Source of the DNA: Halomonas sp.
GTDB taxonomy: Bacteria > Pseudomonadota > Gammaproteobacteria > Pseudomonadales > Halomonadaceae
Direction: 5' to 3'
Assembly: GCF_007692655.1 (NCBI RefSeq)
Contig: NZ_REBQ01000104.1
Span: forward strand, 1 to 64,000
DNA length: 64,000 nucleotides
This document shows, piece by piece, positions 1-14,791 of the stretch (positions are counted from its first letter, which is position 1; every line of letters begins with the position of its first letter). The notes under the pieces were generated by a model, which saw nothing but the letters and a program-made list of their open reading frames with translations, searched no databases and had not been told where the DNA came from. A program made the position numbers and the translations under genes.

Positions 1-4
1 CTCC

Positions 5-1370
<1,366 letters not shown>

Positions 1371-1694
1371 ATGGCTAATAATGTTGATGTTACCAACGCC
1401 AATTTTGAGCAAGAAGTTCTCAACGCTGAACAGCCTGTGCTAATGAAGTTCTGGGCGCCCTGGTGCGGCCCATGCAAAGTGATGGCCCCAGTCGTTGATG
1501 AAGTAGCCGCTGAGCGTCAGGATAGCCTTAAAGTGGTTAGCGTCAACGTTGACGACGCACCGGAAATTGCCGCCGAGCAAGGTGTCCGTGGTGTACCTAC
1601 GGTGATGCTGTTCAAATCCGGCACGAAAGTCGCTTCGCTGGTTGGTGCGCAATCCAAATCACAGTTGACGCAATTCATCGAACAAAACGCCTGA
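1371..1694 (+). CDS. trxA: Thioredoxin
   Basis: This is a 107-residue, single-domain thioredoxin with the canonical active site WCGPC at residues 31-35 and the conserved cis-proline region GVRGVPTVMLF near residue 70. It is a cytosolic dithiol-disulfide oxidoreductase that reduces proteins such as ribonucleotide reductase and PAPS reductase and is recycled by thioredoxin reductase. The start is supported by the upstream purine-rich GGGAGAAGCAA. The gene appears monocistronic, with a strong intrinsic terminator just after the stop. Confidence 0.95.
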   Translation: MANNVDVTNANFEQEVLNAEQPVLMKFWAPWCGPCKVMAPVVDEVAAERQDSLKVVSVNVDDAPEIAAEQGVRGVPTVMLFKSGTKVASLVGAQSKSQLTQFIEQNA

Positions 1695-1719
1695 TCGATG
1701 CATTAAGCACGTGAAATAG

Positions 1720-1747
1720 CCGCCGACTCTGTCGGCGGTATTTTTTT
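1720..1747 (+). terminator. Intrinsic terminator after trxA
   Basis: A perfect 8-bp stem (CCGCCGAC/GTCGGCGG) with a TCT loop is followed by TA and seven T residues, a textbook rho-independent terminator about 25 bases after the trxA stop. Confidence 0.9.
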
Positions 1748-1768
1748 GATAGGTACGATTAATAGACA

Positions 1769-2866
1769 CTAGCGCTGCCAGGGCGGAAGGCTAGCGTCAC
1801 GCGACTTGGCATTTTTAGCAGTACGCTGGCCTGGCCCTAATAATCGGGCAATCCAGCGCGTTTGAGGATGGCTATCTAATGCTATCTTCAGCGTCATTGT
1901 GAGAACTACCGAAAGCAACATTCCCGCAGGGCCTAATATCCACCCCCACACCACTAGCGATAAAAACGCCACAAAGGTCGAAAGCCCAAGTGCCTGCCCC
2001 ATCACCCGTGGCTCAATAAGATTACCGAGCACAAAATTAATGACCAGGTAGGCAGAAGCCAAGAGCAGTGCTTGGAACACACCGCCATCGGGCGCTATCA
2101 GCAGCAACAGCACAGGTGGTATCGCAGCCAGCGCAGAACCGATATTGGGGATAAAGTTGAGCGCAAAAGCCAGTACCGCCCAAAGCAGCGGGAACTCAAC
2201 GCCAATAAGTATGCATGATAGCCAAACCAGTACGGCCGTGGCTAAGCTAATCATCGTCTTGACAGCCAAATAACGCTTCAGTGTCAGGCTGAATTCCCCA
2301 AAGCGTTTCAGACTAGGCGCTGGATTTTCGAGGGCGCGAGAGATTTTATCTCTAAAGTTAAGTGTCTCGAACAGCATAAACATAACGAGCAGGCCAACGA
2401 TGCCACTCTGCATAAAGAGATTGCCTAACTCCCCTATGATTTTAGGGACCCAGGACTCGCCCTCCTCCATGTTAAAAAGCTCGCCCAACTGATCCGGATT
2501 AATGGCAAAACCATGTGCTGCCATGGTGTTCAACAAATTCCAGTAGTGCTCATAGAGACGCGACTCAATATCAGGCAGCGTTTCAATAAAGGTACCGAAG
2601 CTATTGACGGCCAGCACGCCAATGAGTAACAAACCTGTCAGCAGCACTAATAAGGTGGTGCACACTGATGCCCGCCTGCTCAAACCCCAGCTGTTCAGCC
2701 ATTGCACAGGGGCCGTACATACAACGGCGATAAAAATAGCAAGCAGCAGCGGTACTAATAAATCAGCGCCTACCTTCATTCCCGCAATAATGACTACCAA
2801 AGCAGCGAGCGCTAAAGTAGAGTTCAGCGGTAGGCTGCGATAATCCTCTTCTGACGATTTTGACAT
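1769..2866 (-). CDS. AI-2E family transporter (PerM/TqsA-type permease)
   Basis: This 365-residue integral membrane protein has two N-terminal hydrophobic helices, a long soluble segment at about 85-150, and five or six C-terminal helices. The C-terminal half carries the family signature around PNIGSALAAIPPVLLLL and LIEPRVMGQALGLS. The family includes TqsA (autoinducer-2 export) and PerM-like Na+/H+ antiporters. In halophiles several members transport Na+ or Li+ rather than AI-2, so the substrate cannot be read from sequence. It is convergent with trxA and divergent from the SIMPL gene. Confidence 0.85.
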   Translation of the reverse strand: MSKSSEEDYRSLPLNSTLALAALVVIIAGMKVGADLLVPLLLAIFIAVVCTAPVQWLNSWGLSRRASVCTTLLVLLTGLLLIGVLAVNSFGTFIETLPDIESRLYEHYWNLLNTMAAHGFAINPDQLGELFNMEEGESWVPKIIGELGNLFMQSGIVGLLVMFMLFETLNFRDKISRALENPAPSLKRFGEFSLTLKRYLAVKTMISLATAVLVWLSCILIGVEFPLLWAVLAFALNFIPNIGSALAAIPPVLLLLIAPDGGVFQALLLASAYLVINFVLGNLIEPRVMGQALGLSTFVAFLSLVVWGWILGPAGMLLSVVLTMTLKIALDSHPQTRWIARLLGPGQRTAKNAKSRDASLPPWQR

Positions 2867-3127
2867 GAAGCCATCCCTAGTTTTTTGTCACATTAATAGT
2901 GGTTACCAACACGATATAGCACCAACTGTGCAAGCAATAAGTAACTGTTTAGCATCCATTCTTCAGTTCTGAACTTTCCCTTACCCGGCGCTTCCAAGCA
3001 GCGTCTGCCTTAAACTTTTAAACAAGCTTTACGTTAACAGTACTTTAATCTAGCAGCACTGGGCTCTTAAAGCTGATTTTCTAACATCGGCTTTTACACT
3101 TGGCTCCTCACATCAAGGACGTTCCAC

Positions 3128-6728
<3,601 letters not shown>

Positions 6729-6758
6729 TCATATTGTCACTTATAAAGAGTGTCACTG

Positions 6759-6785
6759 ACGCCCGCTGCCTAAGGCTGCGGGCGT
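6759..6785 (+). terminator. Probable terminator after the symporter gene
   Basis: An 8-bp perfect stem (ACGCCCGC/GCGGGCGT) with an 11-base loop lies about 30 bases after the stop. The tail TACTCTTCT is pyrimidine-rich rather than a clean T run, so efficiency is uncertain. Confidence 0.55.
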
Positions 6786-6876
6786 TACTCTTCTGTCTAC
6801 TCTACCTAGCAGTTGTGATTCGCGCTTTTTCTCGGCAACCTAGTGGTTATTCATTCCTTAGCTGAGCACTGCTGCC

Positions 6877-7467
6877 ATGCCTAACGCCTTTGACCAAACG
6901 CTCGCCGCCATCGATGCCTTGCATGCCGAGGATCCACGCACCACCACCCTCGCCGATGGCACTTCAATGCCTCAGGAGCTTGCCTACGCCCAACGGATGA
7001 GTCGTTGGCTGGAGCGCGTACACGATGCGCCGGATGAGGTATTAATGTTGGCCGTACGTGCTCAGCACCTGCAGCGCTGGTTAGTACAGCGGGAAGAGTA
7101 TCCCGAAGGGCGTGTTGGATATTTAACCTGGCGTCGCGATCAGGGTTTACGCGCGGGCGCTACGACGGCCCGGCTAATGCAAGCGGCAGGCTATACGCCT
7201 GAGCAAGCAGAGCGTGCAGCAACCATCATTAGCAAGAAAGGCCTAGGCCGCGACACCGATGTGCAAGCGCTGGAAGATTGCGCTTGCTTAGTGTTTCTCG
7301 AGAACTACTTTGCCGATTTTTCACGTAAGATTGAGCACGACCATATGGTGCGCATTGTACAAAAAACGTGGCGCAAAATGTCGCCCCGGGCCCATGAGCT
7401 GGCTTTAACGCTGCCGATGTCTGATGCCTCGGCAGCGTTAGTAAAGGAAGCTCTTGGCGCCGAGTAA
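6877..7467 (+). CDS. DUF4202 family protein
   Basis: This is a 196-residue soluble protein matching the DUF4202 family in layout: an N-terminal FDQTLAAIDALHAEDP, RAQHLQRW near residue 62, the W-x-x-x-RR segment YLTWRRDQG near 88, and DCACLVFLE near 133. The spaced His, Asp and Glu residues suggest an HD-like metal-binding helical fold, but no function is established that I know of. It sits 88 bases before ydiJ on the same strand and could share its transcript. Confidence 0.8.
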   Translation: MPNAFDQTLAAIDALHAEDPRTTTLADGTSMPQELAYAQRMSRWLERVHDAPDEVLMLAVRAQHLQRWLVQREEYPEGRVGYLTWRRDQGLRAGATTARLMQAAGYTPEQAERAATIISKKGLGRDTDVQALEDCACLVFLENYFADFSRKIEHDHMVRIVQKTWRKMSPRAHELALTLPMSDASAALVKEALGAE

Positions 7468-7555
7468 CCATCACCTTGAGATGCAGCCGGGCAGCCGCTG
7501 CGTTAAAGTAGTGCTCCTCCTTTATCCGCCCCCGGCACTGACGGCTTAATCCACT

Positions 7556-10500
7556 ATGATTGCATCTTTGGACACACGTAACGCCCCTTTTGAACGCACG
7601 GGCAAAGACTATGTGCGTTTTCTAGAAGCCCTCAAAACGCGCGGCTTCGAAGGCGAAATCGCCCCTGATTATGCCAACCGCACGGTGCTAGCAACAGACA
7701 ACTCGATTTACCAGCGCCTGCCCCAAGCCGCGGTATACCCCAAGCATGCCGAAGATTTAGAGCGCCTGACCAAGCTCGTCGCACAGACTTCCCACAGGGG
7801 AGTCGTTCTAACACCCCGCGGCGGCGGCACAGGCACCAACGGACAGTCATTGACCGACGGCATTGTGGTGGATATTTCTCGCCACATGAATCGCATTCTC
7901 GATATTGACGTTGAAAATCGCCGGGTGCGTGTTCAAGCCGGCGTAGTGAAAGATCAACTTAACGCTGCGCTGAAACCCCACGGGCTGTTTTTTGCGCCGG
8001 AGCTTTCCACCTCCAACCGCGCCACCATCGGCGGCATGATTTCCACCGATGCCAGCGGCCAGGGAAGCTGCGAGTACGGTAAAACCCGCGACCACGTGTT
8101 GGAGTTAGATACCGTATTGCTGGGCGGCCAACACCTGCATAGTCGTGCATTAACGCCAGACGAAGAGCAGATAGAACGTCAGCAAACTGGCATTTTAGGC
8201 CGCGTACACACCACCGCCGCCGAGATTATTGACCAGCAACGCGACTTAATTGAGGCAAAATTTCCGCCGCTCAACCGCTGTTTAACCGGCTATGACCTGG
8301 CTCATCTGCGCGATAGCAAAGGACAGCTTAATCTCAACAGTTTGTTATGCGGTTCGGAAGGTTCGCTGGGATTTCTAAACGAAGCGGTGCTCAATGTGCT
8401 GCCGATTCCCAAGCACTCCACCCTGGTGAACGTGCGTTACACCAGTTTTATGGATGCCCTGCGGGACGCTAACGCCTTAAAGGCCAGTGCGGCGAACCCG
8501 ACGTCCATAGAAACCGTTGACGATACCGTGTTAATGCTGGCGATGGATGACTTTGTTTGGGACAGCGTGGCAGAGTTCTTTCCCGAGAACGCCACGCCCA
8601 TTCGTGGCATTAACCTAATCGAATTCAATGATAACAATCCGGAGCAATTGGCCCACCGGGTCAAGACATTTACTGATCACCTAAGCCAAGATGCCACCGT
8701 CGAGCGAATAGGTTTCACCTTGGCCGAAGGCCGCGGGCAGATTCAGAAAGTGTATGCCATGCGCAAGCGCTCAGTAGGATTGCTTGGCAATGTGCAGGGA
8801 GAAAAACGGCCGATTGCCTTTGTGGAAGATACCGCAGTGCCGCCGGAGCATCTGGCTGACTTCATCACCGAGTTCCGCGCCGCGCTGGATGCTCGTAAGC
8901 TCTCTTATGGCATGTTTGGACATGTGGATGCAGGGGTACTGCACGTACGGCCCGCCATCGATATGAAAGATCCTGAGCAGGAAAAACTGATTCGAGAAGT
9001 TTCCGACGAAGTAGTCGCCCTTACTCAAAAATATGGCGGCTTGCTATGGGGCGAGCATGGCAAGGGTGTGCGTTCGGAGTACGGCCCCAAATTCTTTGGC
9101 GAGCTCTATCCTAGCTTGCAGCGGATAAAAGCGGCGTTTGATCCGTTTAACCAGTTTAACCCTGGCAAGATCGCCTCACCCGCTGAAAGCGGTCTCCTTA
9201 TCGCCAAGGATAGCGATCCCGATCTGCTCACCATCGACGGCGTCCCCATGCGTGGTCAGTTTGACCGTACCATTGATGAGCGCGCTTGGCAGGCCTATGA
9301 CGCGGCGGTCTACTGTAACGGCAACGGTGCCTGCTATAACTACGACCTTGACGACCCCATGTGCCCCTCATGGAAGGCCACAAGAGATCACCGCCACTCA
9401 CCTAAGGGCCGCGCTAGCTTGATCCGTGAGTGGCTGCGTCTGCAATCCAAGGCAGGCATTGATGTGGTAGAAGAGTCGCGCAAGAAAAAAGTCGAAGGCG
9501 GCTGGGGCTTTATTAAGAGTTTCCCCCTGCGGGTGGCTAATACGCTAAGCCGCGAGCAGCACCATGACTACTCTCACGAGGTTTACGACGCCATGGCAGG
9601 CTGCCTGGCATGTAAGTCCTGTGCGGGCCAGTGCCCGATTAAAGTTAACGTGCCGCAGTTTCGCTCACAGTTTTTGGAGGTCTACCATGGTCGCTATTTG
9701 CGCCCCTTGCGCGACTATGTGATCGGCGGCACTGAATTTCTACTGCCGACGCTTGCCAAGGTTGCGCCGCTTTATAACAAACTGATTGGCCAACGCTGGG
9801 TGGAAAAGCTCATGCGGGGGCCGCTCGGCATTAGCGACTCCCCGGCACTTTCACGGGCCAGCGTGAAAAAGCAGCTAAGCGCTTGGGGGGTGGCTGAAGC
9901 AACCCCCACATCGCTGGCACTGTTAACTGACCAACAGCGCGCCAATAGCGTGATTATTGTTCAGGATGCATTTACCACTCACTTTGAAGCCAAGCTGGTG
10001 ATGGATGTGGTCGAGCTGCTATCGCGGTTGAACCTGCGCGTGTTTGTCATGCCCTACTCGGCTAACGGCAAGCCACTTCAGGTACAGGGATTTTTAGGCG
10101 CCTTTGAGCGGACTGCCGCCAAGCAGGCCGAACGGCTGCGTACCCTGGCGCGTTTCGATATACCCATGGTGGGTATCGACCCAGCGATGACGCTCACCTA
10201 TCGCCAAGAGTATGTTAAAGCGCTAGGCGATGAAGCCGTACCAGAAGTGCTGATGCTACAAGAGTGGCTAGCCACCCGCATCAATACCCTCGCGCCAAGC
10301 CAGCTCAAACTCACCGATCCTGGCTTTAAGCTGCTTTCCCACTGTACCGAGAAAACCAACGCGCCGGGCAGCCCCAAGGCGTGGCAGCAAGTGTTTGCCG
10401 CCTTTGGGTTAGAGCTGGAGCTAATGGCCACTGGCTGCTGCGGCATGTCGGGTACCTACGGCCATGAAACCCGCAATGTGGCTACCTCAAAAACCATCTA

Positions 10501-10654
10501 CGCCCAATCCTGGCAGCCCCAGGTGGAGGCCAGCGAAAACGCGGGTAAGCTGTTAGCCACCGGCTACTCCTGTCGCAGTCAGGTGAAACGCTACTCAGCA
10601 CACACCCTTCGCCATCCATTGCAGGCGCTGCTTGAACGCCTGCGCAGCCAGTAG
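7556..10654 (+). CDS. ydiJ: FAD- and Fe-S-dependent D-2-hydroxyglutarate dehydrogenase, YdiJ type
   Basis: This 1032-residue fused flavo-iron-sulfur oxidoreductase has three parts. The N-terminal half is a PCMH-type FAD-binding domain (TPRGGGTGTNGQS at about 85-97) and a FAD-oxidase C-terminal domain (MFGHVDAGVLHVRP near 455). A ferredoxin-like region with Cys clusters follows (CNGNGACYNYDLDDPMC near 587 and CLACKSCAGQCP near 683). The C-terminal CCG-type domain carries TGCCGMSGTYG near 960. E. coli YdiJ oxidises D-2-hydroxyglutarate, and that activity is likely here. The length agrees with the family (about 1,020 residues). A hairpin follows the stop. Confidence 0.92.
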   Translation: MIASLDTRNAPFERTGKDYVRFLEALKTRGFEGEIAPDYANRTVLATDNSIYQRLPQAAVYPKHAEDLERLTKLVAQTSHRGVVLTPRGGGTGTNGQSLTDGIVVDISRHMNRILDIDVENRRVRVQAGVVKDQLNAALKPHGLFFAPELSTSNRATIGGMISTDASGQGSCEYGKTRDHVLELDTVLLGGQHLHSRALTPDEEQIERQQTGILGRVHTTAAEIIDQQRDLIEAKFPPLNRCLTGYDLAHLRDSKGQLNLNSLLCGSEGSLGFLNEAVLNVLPIPKHSTLVNVRYTSFMDALRDANALKASAANPTSIETVDDTVLMLAMDDFVWDSVAEFFPENATPIRGINLIEFNDNNPEQLAHRVKTFTDHLSQDATVERIGFTLAEGRGQIQKVYAMRKRSVGLLGNVQGEKRPIAFVEDTAVPPEHLADFITEFRAALDARKLSYGMFGHVDAGVLHVRPAIDMKDPEQEKLIREVSDEVVALTQKYGGLLWGEHGKGVRSEYGPKFFGELYPSLQRIKAAFDPFNQFNPGKIASPAESGLLIAKDSDPDLLTIDGVPMRGQFDRTIDERAWQAYDAAVYCNGNGACYNYDLDDPMCPSWKATRDHRHSPKGRASLIREWLRLQSKAGIDVVEESRKKKVEGGWGFIKSFPLRVANTLSREQHHDYSHEVYDAMAGCLACKSCAGQCPIKVNVPQFRSQFLEVYHGRYLRPLRDYVIGGTEFLLPTLAKVAPLYNKLIGQRWVEKLMRGPLGISDSPALSRASVKKQLSAWGVAEATPTSLALLTDQQRANSVIIVQDAFTTHFEAKLVMDVVELLSRLNLRVFVMPYSANGKPLQVQGFLGAFERTAAKQAERLRTLARFDIPMVGIDPAMTLTYRQEYVKALGDEAVPEVLMLQEWLATRINTLAPSQLKLTDPGFKLLSHCTEKTNAPGSPKAWQQVFAAFGLELELMATGCCGMSGTYGHETRNVATSKTIYAQSWQPQVEASENAGKLLATGYSCRSQVKRYSAHTLRHPLQALLERLRSQ

Positions 10655-10667
10655 CCCACAACGCAAA

Positions 10668-10694
10668 AGGGGCTCACATTTACAGTGAGCCCCT
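10668..10694. terminator. Bidirectional terminator between ydiJ and the NTF2-like gene
   Basis: A perfect 10-bp stem (AGGGGCTCAC/GTGAGCCCCT) with a 7-base loop lies between convergent genes. Read on the minus strand it is followed by TTTTGCG, a usable U tract for the 10765-11328 gene. On the plus strand the tail is weaker. Confidence 0.8.
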
Positions 10695-10764
10695 AAAACT
10701 TCTTCGCATATTGCGTTTACTGGCGCGTGTTGCTTACCTAACGACTGCTGCGCCGATAATCAAG

Positions 10765-11328
10765 TTATTCAGTAAACGGCAGCGATGAGTGGTGCAACAC
10801 AATGCGCAGGTTGTCTTCGTCGTCCAACTGGTAGCCCCAGGTCTTATCCACGGTCGTGGTATTGCCATCGCTATCCACCATTGAGACATTGCCAATGGTC
10901 ATCGCGGTATCGCCACTAATAAAAATAGCCGCGTTTTCCACCGTCACGTCTTCCCAGCCTCTTAGGGCAAAGCCGCTGTCATCGGGGAATTCATCGCTAT
11001 GGCCCACGAAGTAAGCCAAGGCGCCTTCAGAAGTGGTACGAAATGTTTGCGGTGCCGCTGCCAGGGTGGGTTTAAACAAGACAGGGCCGATATTGTAACC
11101 GTAGGCGCTATCAATCACTGATTCTGCAAGCTCAGATGCGGCCTCAATACCCTCTTCTTCATACGCGTTAGCAATCGCAACCAGGGCTTCCCCCCATGCT
11201 TTTTGCGCCTCAAGCACCTGCTCTTCGGAAATATCGCCGCCTAAATGAGTCACCGGAGTCGCATTTGCAAACGAAACAACCCCAAGGCTTAAGCCTAAGA
11301 CGGTACCAGTAAATAGTGTTTTCATCAT
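10765..11328 (-). CDS. Exported NTF2-like protein of unknown function
   Basis: This 187-residue protein has an N-terminal signal peptide (MMKTLFTGTVLGLSLGVVSFANA) and a mature domain of about 165 residues. It has the pattern QKAWGEALVAIANAY, GYNIGPVLFKPT, YFVGH and a C-terminal LRIVLHHSSLPF. The pattern belongs to a widespread family of small periplasmic proteins with an NTF2-like fold, often mis-annotated as phosphoribosyl-AMP cyclohydrolase. No enzyme function is established. It is transcribed alone and away from the two-component system next to it. Confidence 0.75.
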   Translation of the reverse strand: MMKTLFTGTVLGLSLGVVSFANATPVTHLGGDISEEQVLEAQKAWGEALVAIANAYEEEGIEAASELAESVIDSAYGYNIGPVLFKPTLAAAPQTFRTTSEGALAYFVGHSDEFPDDSGFALRGWEDVTVENAAIFISGDTAMTIGNVSMVDSDGNTTTVDKTWGYQLDDEDNLRIVLHHSSLPFTE

Positions 11329-11472
11329 ATTGGTTATTCTCCGTGGAACAAATAATAAACTGCTTTAAGCGAGCAGGTTCACTATAGCCGGGAGTTGCTG
11401 TCGTTAATATCGCTGGAGCGTTAACAAAGGCGTGTTGGCTTCATTAACATAAAGTGAATAGCGCTGGGTGAC

Positions 11473-11506
11473 TGTCTATTAATGCGCAGTGTCTATTAAT
11501 GCGCAG
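11473..11506. repeat. 17-bp perfect tandem duplication
   Basis: The unit TGTCTATTAATGCGCAG occurs twice in immediate tandem just downstream of the response regulator stop codon. It looks like a small slippage duplication in non-coding DNA. Confidence 0.9.
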
Positions 11507-11508
11507 TG

Positions 11509-12213
11509 CTAGTGCGGATGATTGATGCGATAACCAAATCCCCGCTGAGTGGTAATTAATGAATCACCTGATGCCTCATCGTCCAGCTTGCTGCGCAATC
11601 GCCGGATATACACGTTCACAATATTAGTAAGCGGGTCTTCATGAACGCCCCATACGCTGGAAAGAATCCGTTCTCGGCTAAATAACTTTCCAGGCGTCGA
11701 CATTAACAGTTCAAGTATTGCCAGCTCTTTAGGTGTCAGCTCAATACGCTGACCTGCCCGTGTCACGCAGCACTGCTCTCTATCCAAGCACAGGTCGCCG
11801 ACCCTTAGCAATTTATCGGGTGTGGCCTTATGGGAGTGGTAGCGGCGTGTTAACGCCTTGAGACGCGCCAGCAACTCTTCAAACGCAAACGGCTTAACCA
11901 GATAGTCGTCCGCACCTGCCTCAAGCCCAGAAACCCTATCCTCTATACTGTCGAGCGCCGTTAACATAAGCACTGGGAAGGTGACGCCGGCCGTGCGCAG
12001 ATTACGGCACACCTCCACTCCCCCAATGTCAGGTAGTAGGCGGTCTAAAATGATAACCGGGAGCGCTGAATCCCCCTCCCGAGCACATTGAATAATATGC
12101 AATAGCCCAGTTTGCCCCTCGCTAAACGCATCGACACGGTGCCCCTCAGCGGTTAACCCTCGGCTAAGAAAATCGCGGATACGGGCATCATCTTCAACCA
12201 GAATAATGTGCAT
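11509..12213 (-). CDS. OmpR-family response regulator
   Basis: This 234-residue two-domain regulator has a receiver domain with the acidic pair ED at residues 7-8, the phospho-acceptor Asp at 57 (VIILDRLLPD) and the Lys of LVKPF near 107. A winged-helix DNA-binding domain follows, with LTPKELAILELL and the C-terminal TTQRGFGYRI. It lies 24 bases downstream of the sensor kinase gene and is surely its partner. The signal and target genes are not evident. The adjacent exported NTF2-like gene is a possible target only by proximity. Confidence 0.92.
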   Translation of the reverse strand: MHIILVEDDARIRDFLSRGLTAEGHRVDAFSEGQTGLLHIIQCAREGDSALPVIILDRLLPDIGGVEVCRNLRTAGVTFPVLMLTALDSIEDRVSGLEAGADDYLVKPFAFEELLARLKALTRRYHSHKATPDKLLRVGDLCLDREQCCVTRAGQRIELTPKELAILELLMSTPGKLFSRERILSSVWGVHEDPLTNIVNVYIRRLRSKLDDEASGDSLITTQRGFGYRINHPH

Positions 12214-12237
12214 ATTAGTACTAACCTACAGATAACA

Positions 12238-13836
12238 TTATGATAAACCTGCCGTAGCGGGGAGCGAGTCAAGGCTATGCACAGGTAGCTGGAGCCGGGC
12301 AACGCAGCCGCCCGTTGCTGCGCCTTCAAGGTAGAGTTGGCCACCGTGCAAGCGAGTTAACAGCATAGCAATGGCAAGCCCTACCCCTTGACCATCGGGC
12401 CGGTGTCGCCGCGCCTGGGCACTCCGGTAACCACGCTCGTAAACCCGCTGTTCATCGTTACCTGACAGACCGATCCCCTGATCACGCACACACAGCTCCC
12501 ACAGCCATTTACCTTGCCGTTCTTGCTGGCTAGCAGTGATGTAGATATGGCCACCTGGGTAGGAGTACTGAACAGCATTATCCAGCAGTATCCCAAACAT
12601 CTGCTGTAACCGCTGGGCATCGCCAAGCACGGTAGCCGTCTCCAGGCATTCAATACAAAGCGTAATATTGCGCAGCCTGCCTAGGGTCGACGCCTGAGCG
12701 ATAGCATCGCGCAGAGGCACTACCGGGTCCAGTGGCTGACGTTGCACCTGCCATTCGACAATATCGCTACGTGCCATGGTCAGCAGATCGCTAATCACCT
12801 CCGTGAGATGCGATGCGTCGCTGGCAATACGGCGCAGCGCTTGACGGTACTCTTCCTCACTACGGGGATTTCCACGCAGCGTAATCTCAGCTTCGCCTCT
12901 AATTGATGTGGTGGGGGTGCGCAGCTCGTGGCTGATATCTTCTAACAGCTGCTGGCGCTGCTGACTAAGCTGCCGAAGCCTTGCCAGCGCATCCTCAAGT
13001 TCACGGGTGCGCACCTCCACAAGGTCTTCAAGGCGCTGCTGGCGGTCTTGTTCGGTTTGCCGATGCTGTCGCAGCTCGTCGGCCATCAGGTTCATGCGTG
13101 CCGCTACCCTGCCGAACTCGTCACGCATATCTTCATCAAGGCGGTGGTGAAGGTTCCCGAGCTGAAAGGCTTTGGCTCCCATCACCAGCTCATGAATTGG
13201 GCGCCGCAGAGTGCGGGCAAAGTACCAGAACATGGCCACCACGGTGAGCGTCAGCGTGATGCTGGCCAAGATAGCGAAAGCGATGAGCTGCTGTAGCGAA
13301 TAATCAGCATCGCTGCGCTGCTTGGCCAGCAACGTTCGTTCCCGAGCTAAAGCATCCGCCAAAATCACTTGCAGGCTTTGGCCGTCAACAAGGTCGAACT
13401 GTTCCGCCTCAGGAGAAATCGACATGGTCAACACCGCAGCCTCTAATGCCTGAAACAGCTTATTAAAAGTTGCTAACGCTGCTCGGCGCTCATCTATAAG
13501 GCTGGCGGTTTCTTCATTATCTGGAGCAGATCGCTCAGCCAGTCGATCACTGTTCATTTGCAACCGCTGGAGGTGGACCTGCATTTCTTGCAATAAAAAA
13601 TCACGCTGGGCAATATCAGGTTGGGCGTCACCTTCAGCGAGCACCAGCCATGTTCGCAGACGATTTTTAGTATCTGAGAACGCTAAAAAACCAGCATGCA
13701 AGTCGCTGGATAGACGTCCCAGCTCTACTTTTTGTCTTGCGCCATCAATAGCCCAAATAGCAACGCCGCCTTGGATCAGCGTGAGCAGCGTAAGCACTAG
13801 CAGAGCGAATCCAAGACGGCGTTGGAACATAAACAA
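12238..13836 (-). CDS. Membrane sensor histidine kinase
   Basis: This 532-residue kinase has a transmembrane helix at about 8-30, a long periplasmic four-helix-type sensor region (about 31-185), a second helix at about 186-206 and a HAMP domain. A coiled coil (255-295) and the H-box with phospho-acceptor His303 (DISHELRTP) follow. The ATPase domain has LLDNAVQYSYPGG (N box), VRDQGIGLS (G1) and GQGVGLAIAMLL (G2). It is the first gene of an operon with the OmpR-type regulator. The periplasmic region has no recognisable ligand-binding fold from sequence alone. Confidence 0.92.
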   Translation of the reverse strand: MFMFQRRLGFALLVLTLLTLIQGGVAIWAIDGARQKVELGRLSSDLHAGFLAFSDTKNRLRTWLVLAEGDAQPDIAQRDFLLQEMQVHLQRLQMNSDRLAERSAPDNEETASLIDERRAALATFNKLFQALEAAVLTMSISPEAEQFDLVDGQSLQVILADALARERTLLAKQRSDADYSLQQLIAFAILASITLTLTVVAMFWYFARTLRRPIHELVMGAKAFQLGNLHHRLDEDMRDEFGRVAARMNLMADELRQHRQTEQDRQQRLEDLVEVRTRELEDALARLRQLSQQRQQLLEDISHELRTPTTSIRGEAEITLRGNPRSEEEYRQALRRIASDASHLTEVISDLLTMARSDIVEWQVQRQPLDPVVPLRDAIAQASTLGRLRNITLCIECLETATVLGDAQRLQQMFGILLDNAVQYSYPGGHIYITASQQERQGKWLWELCVRDQGIGLSGNDEQRVYERGYRSAQARRHRPDGQGVGLAIAMLLTRLHGGQLYLEGAATGGCVARLQLPVHSLDSLPATAGLS

Positions 13837-13931
13837 TCATTACCCAGACAAGCCTAAAAACGGCCTAAATGACACCCCCTTTCACCTGCAGGGTAGCGTG
13901 TGTAAAAACCTCGCGTGAGGCAGTGAGCGAT

Positions 13932-14735
13932 CTAATAAAACAGATTCTTCAGTGCCAAACCCGGATCGCTTTCACGCATAAAGGCCTCGCCGACCAAGAA
14001 GCCATTTACGTTATGGTCACGCATCAACTCAACGTCATCGCGGGTATGAATACCTGACTCGGTAATCACTGTTACGGCGTCAGGAATACGCGGTAACAAA
14101 TCAAGCGTGGTCGTTAAGCTGGTTTCAAAGGTATGTAGGTTACGGTTGTTGATGCCGACAAGCTTAAGATCCAGCGCAAAGGCACGTGCTAACTCATCGG
14201 CATCGTGAACCTCTACCAGCACATCCATCCCCAACTGGATGGCTTGCTGGTTCAAATCACGCAGCTGGGCATCGTCCAACGCGGCTACAATCAGCAAAAT
14301 GCAGTCCGCACCAATCGCCCGTGCTTCCGAGACCTGGTAGCTGTGGGTAATAAAGTCTTTGCGAATCACTGGCAGCGAACACACATCCCGGGCGGCTATT
14401 AGATAGTCTTCATGGCCGTGGAAAAAATCGGCATCCGTGAGAACCGATAGACAGGCTGCGCCCCCTTGGGCATAGCTTTTAGCGATATCCGAAGGGTGGA
14501 ACTCTTCACGGATAATGCCTTTAGAAGGCGACGCTTTTTTTACCTCGGCGATAATCGCCGGGTCACCCGCGGCAATGCGCGCATTAAGGGCATTAATAAA
14601 GCCCCGTGGAGCGCTTTGTTTTTCCCCTAAGGCGAGCAGATCTGCTTCCGAAACCGCCTGGCGGCGCTCAGCCACTTCCTGGTCTTTGCGGGCCAGAATG
14701 CGCGTTAAAATAGTCGGCGTTGCCTGTTGAGTCAT
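13932..14735 (-). CDS. trpC: Indole-3-glycerol phosphate synthase
   Basis: This 267-residue TIM-barrel enzyme converts CdRP to indole-3-glycerol phosphate in tryptophan synthesis. Family motifs are [13 protein letters not shown] near residue 61, the catalytic Lys of RKDFI, the VEVHDADEL strand and [11 protein letters not shown]. It is monofunctional, with no fused TrpF. The ATG at 14735 is chosen over 14774 because GAAGAGA lies about six bases upstream and the protein then starts [10 protein letters not shown]. It is the last gene of a trpG-trpD-trpC unit. Confidence 0.95.
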   Translation of the reverse strand: MTQQATPTILTRILARKDQEVAERRQAVSEADLLALGEKQSAPRGFINALNARIAAGDPAIIAEVKKASPSKGIIREEFHPSDIAKSYAQGGAACLSVLTDADFFHGHEDYLIAARDVCSLPVIRKDFITHSYQVSEARAIGADCILLIVAALDDAQLRDLNQQAIQLGMDVLVEVHDADELARAFALDLKLVGINNRNLHTFETSLTTTLDLLPRIPDAVTVITESGIHTRDDVELMRDHNVNGFLVGEAFMRESDPGLALKNLFY

Positions 14736-14791
14736 GGTGTTCTCTTCGTGTTTACAACTTATCGTGTTTACCACTTATCTTGCTTAAGAAC

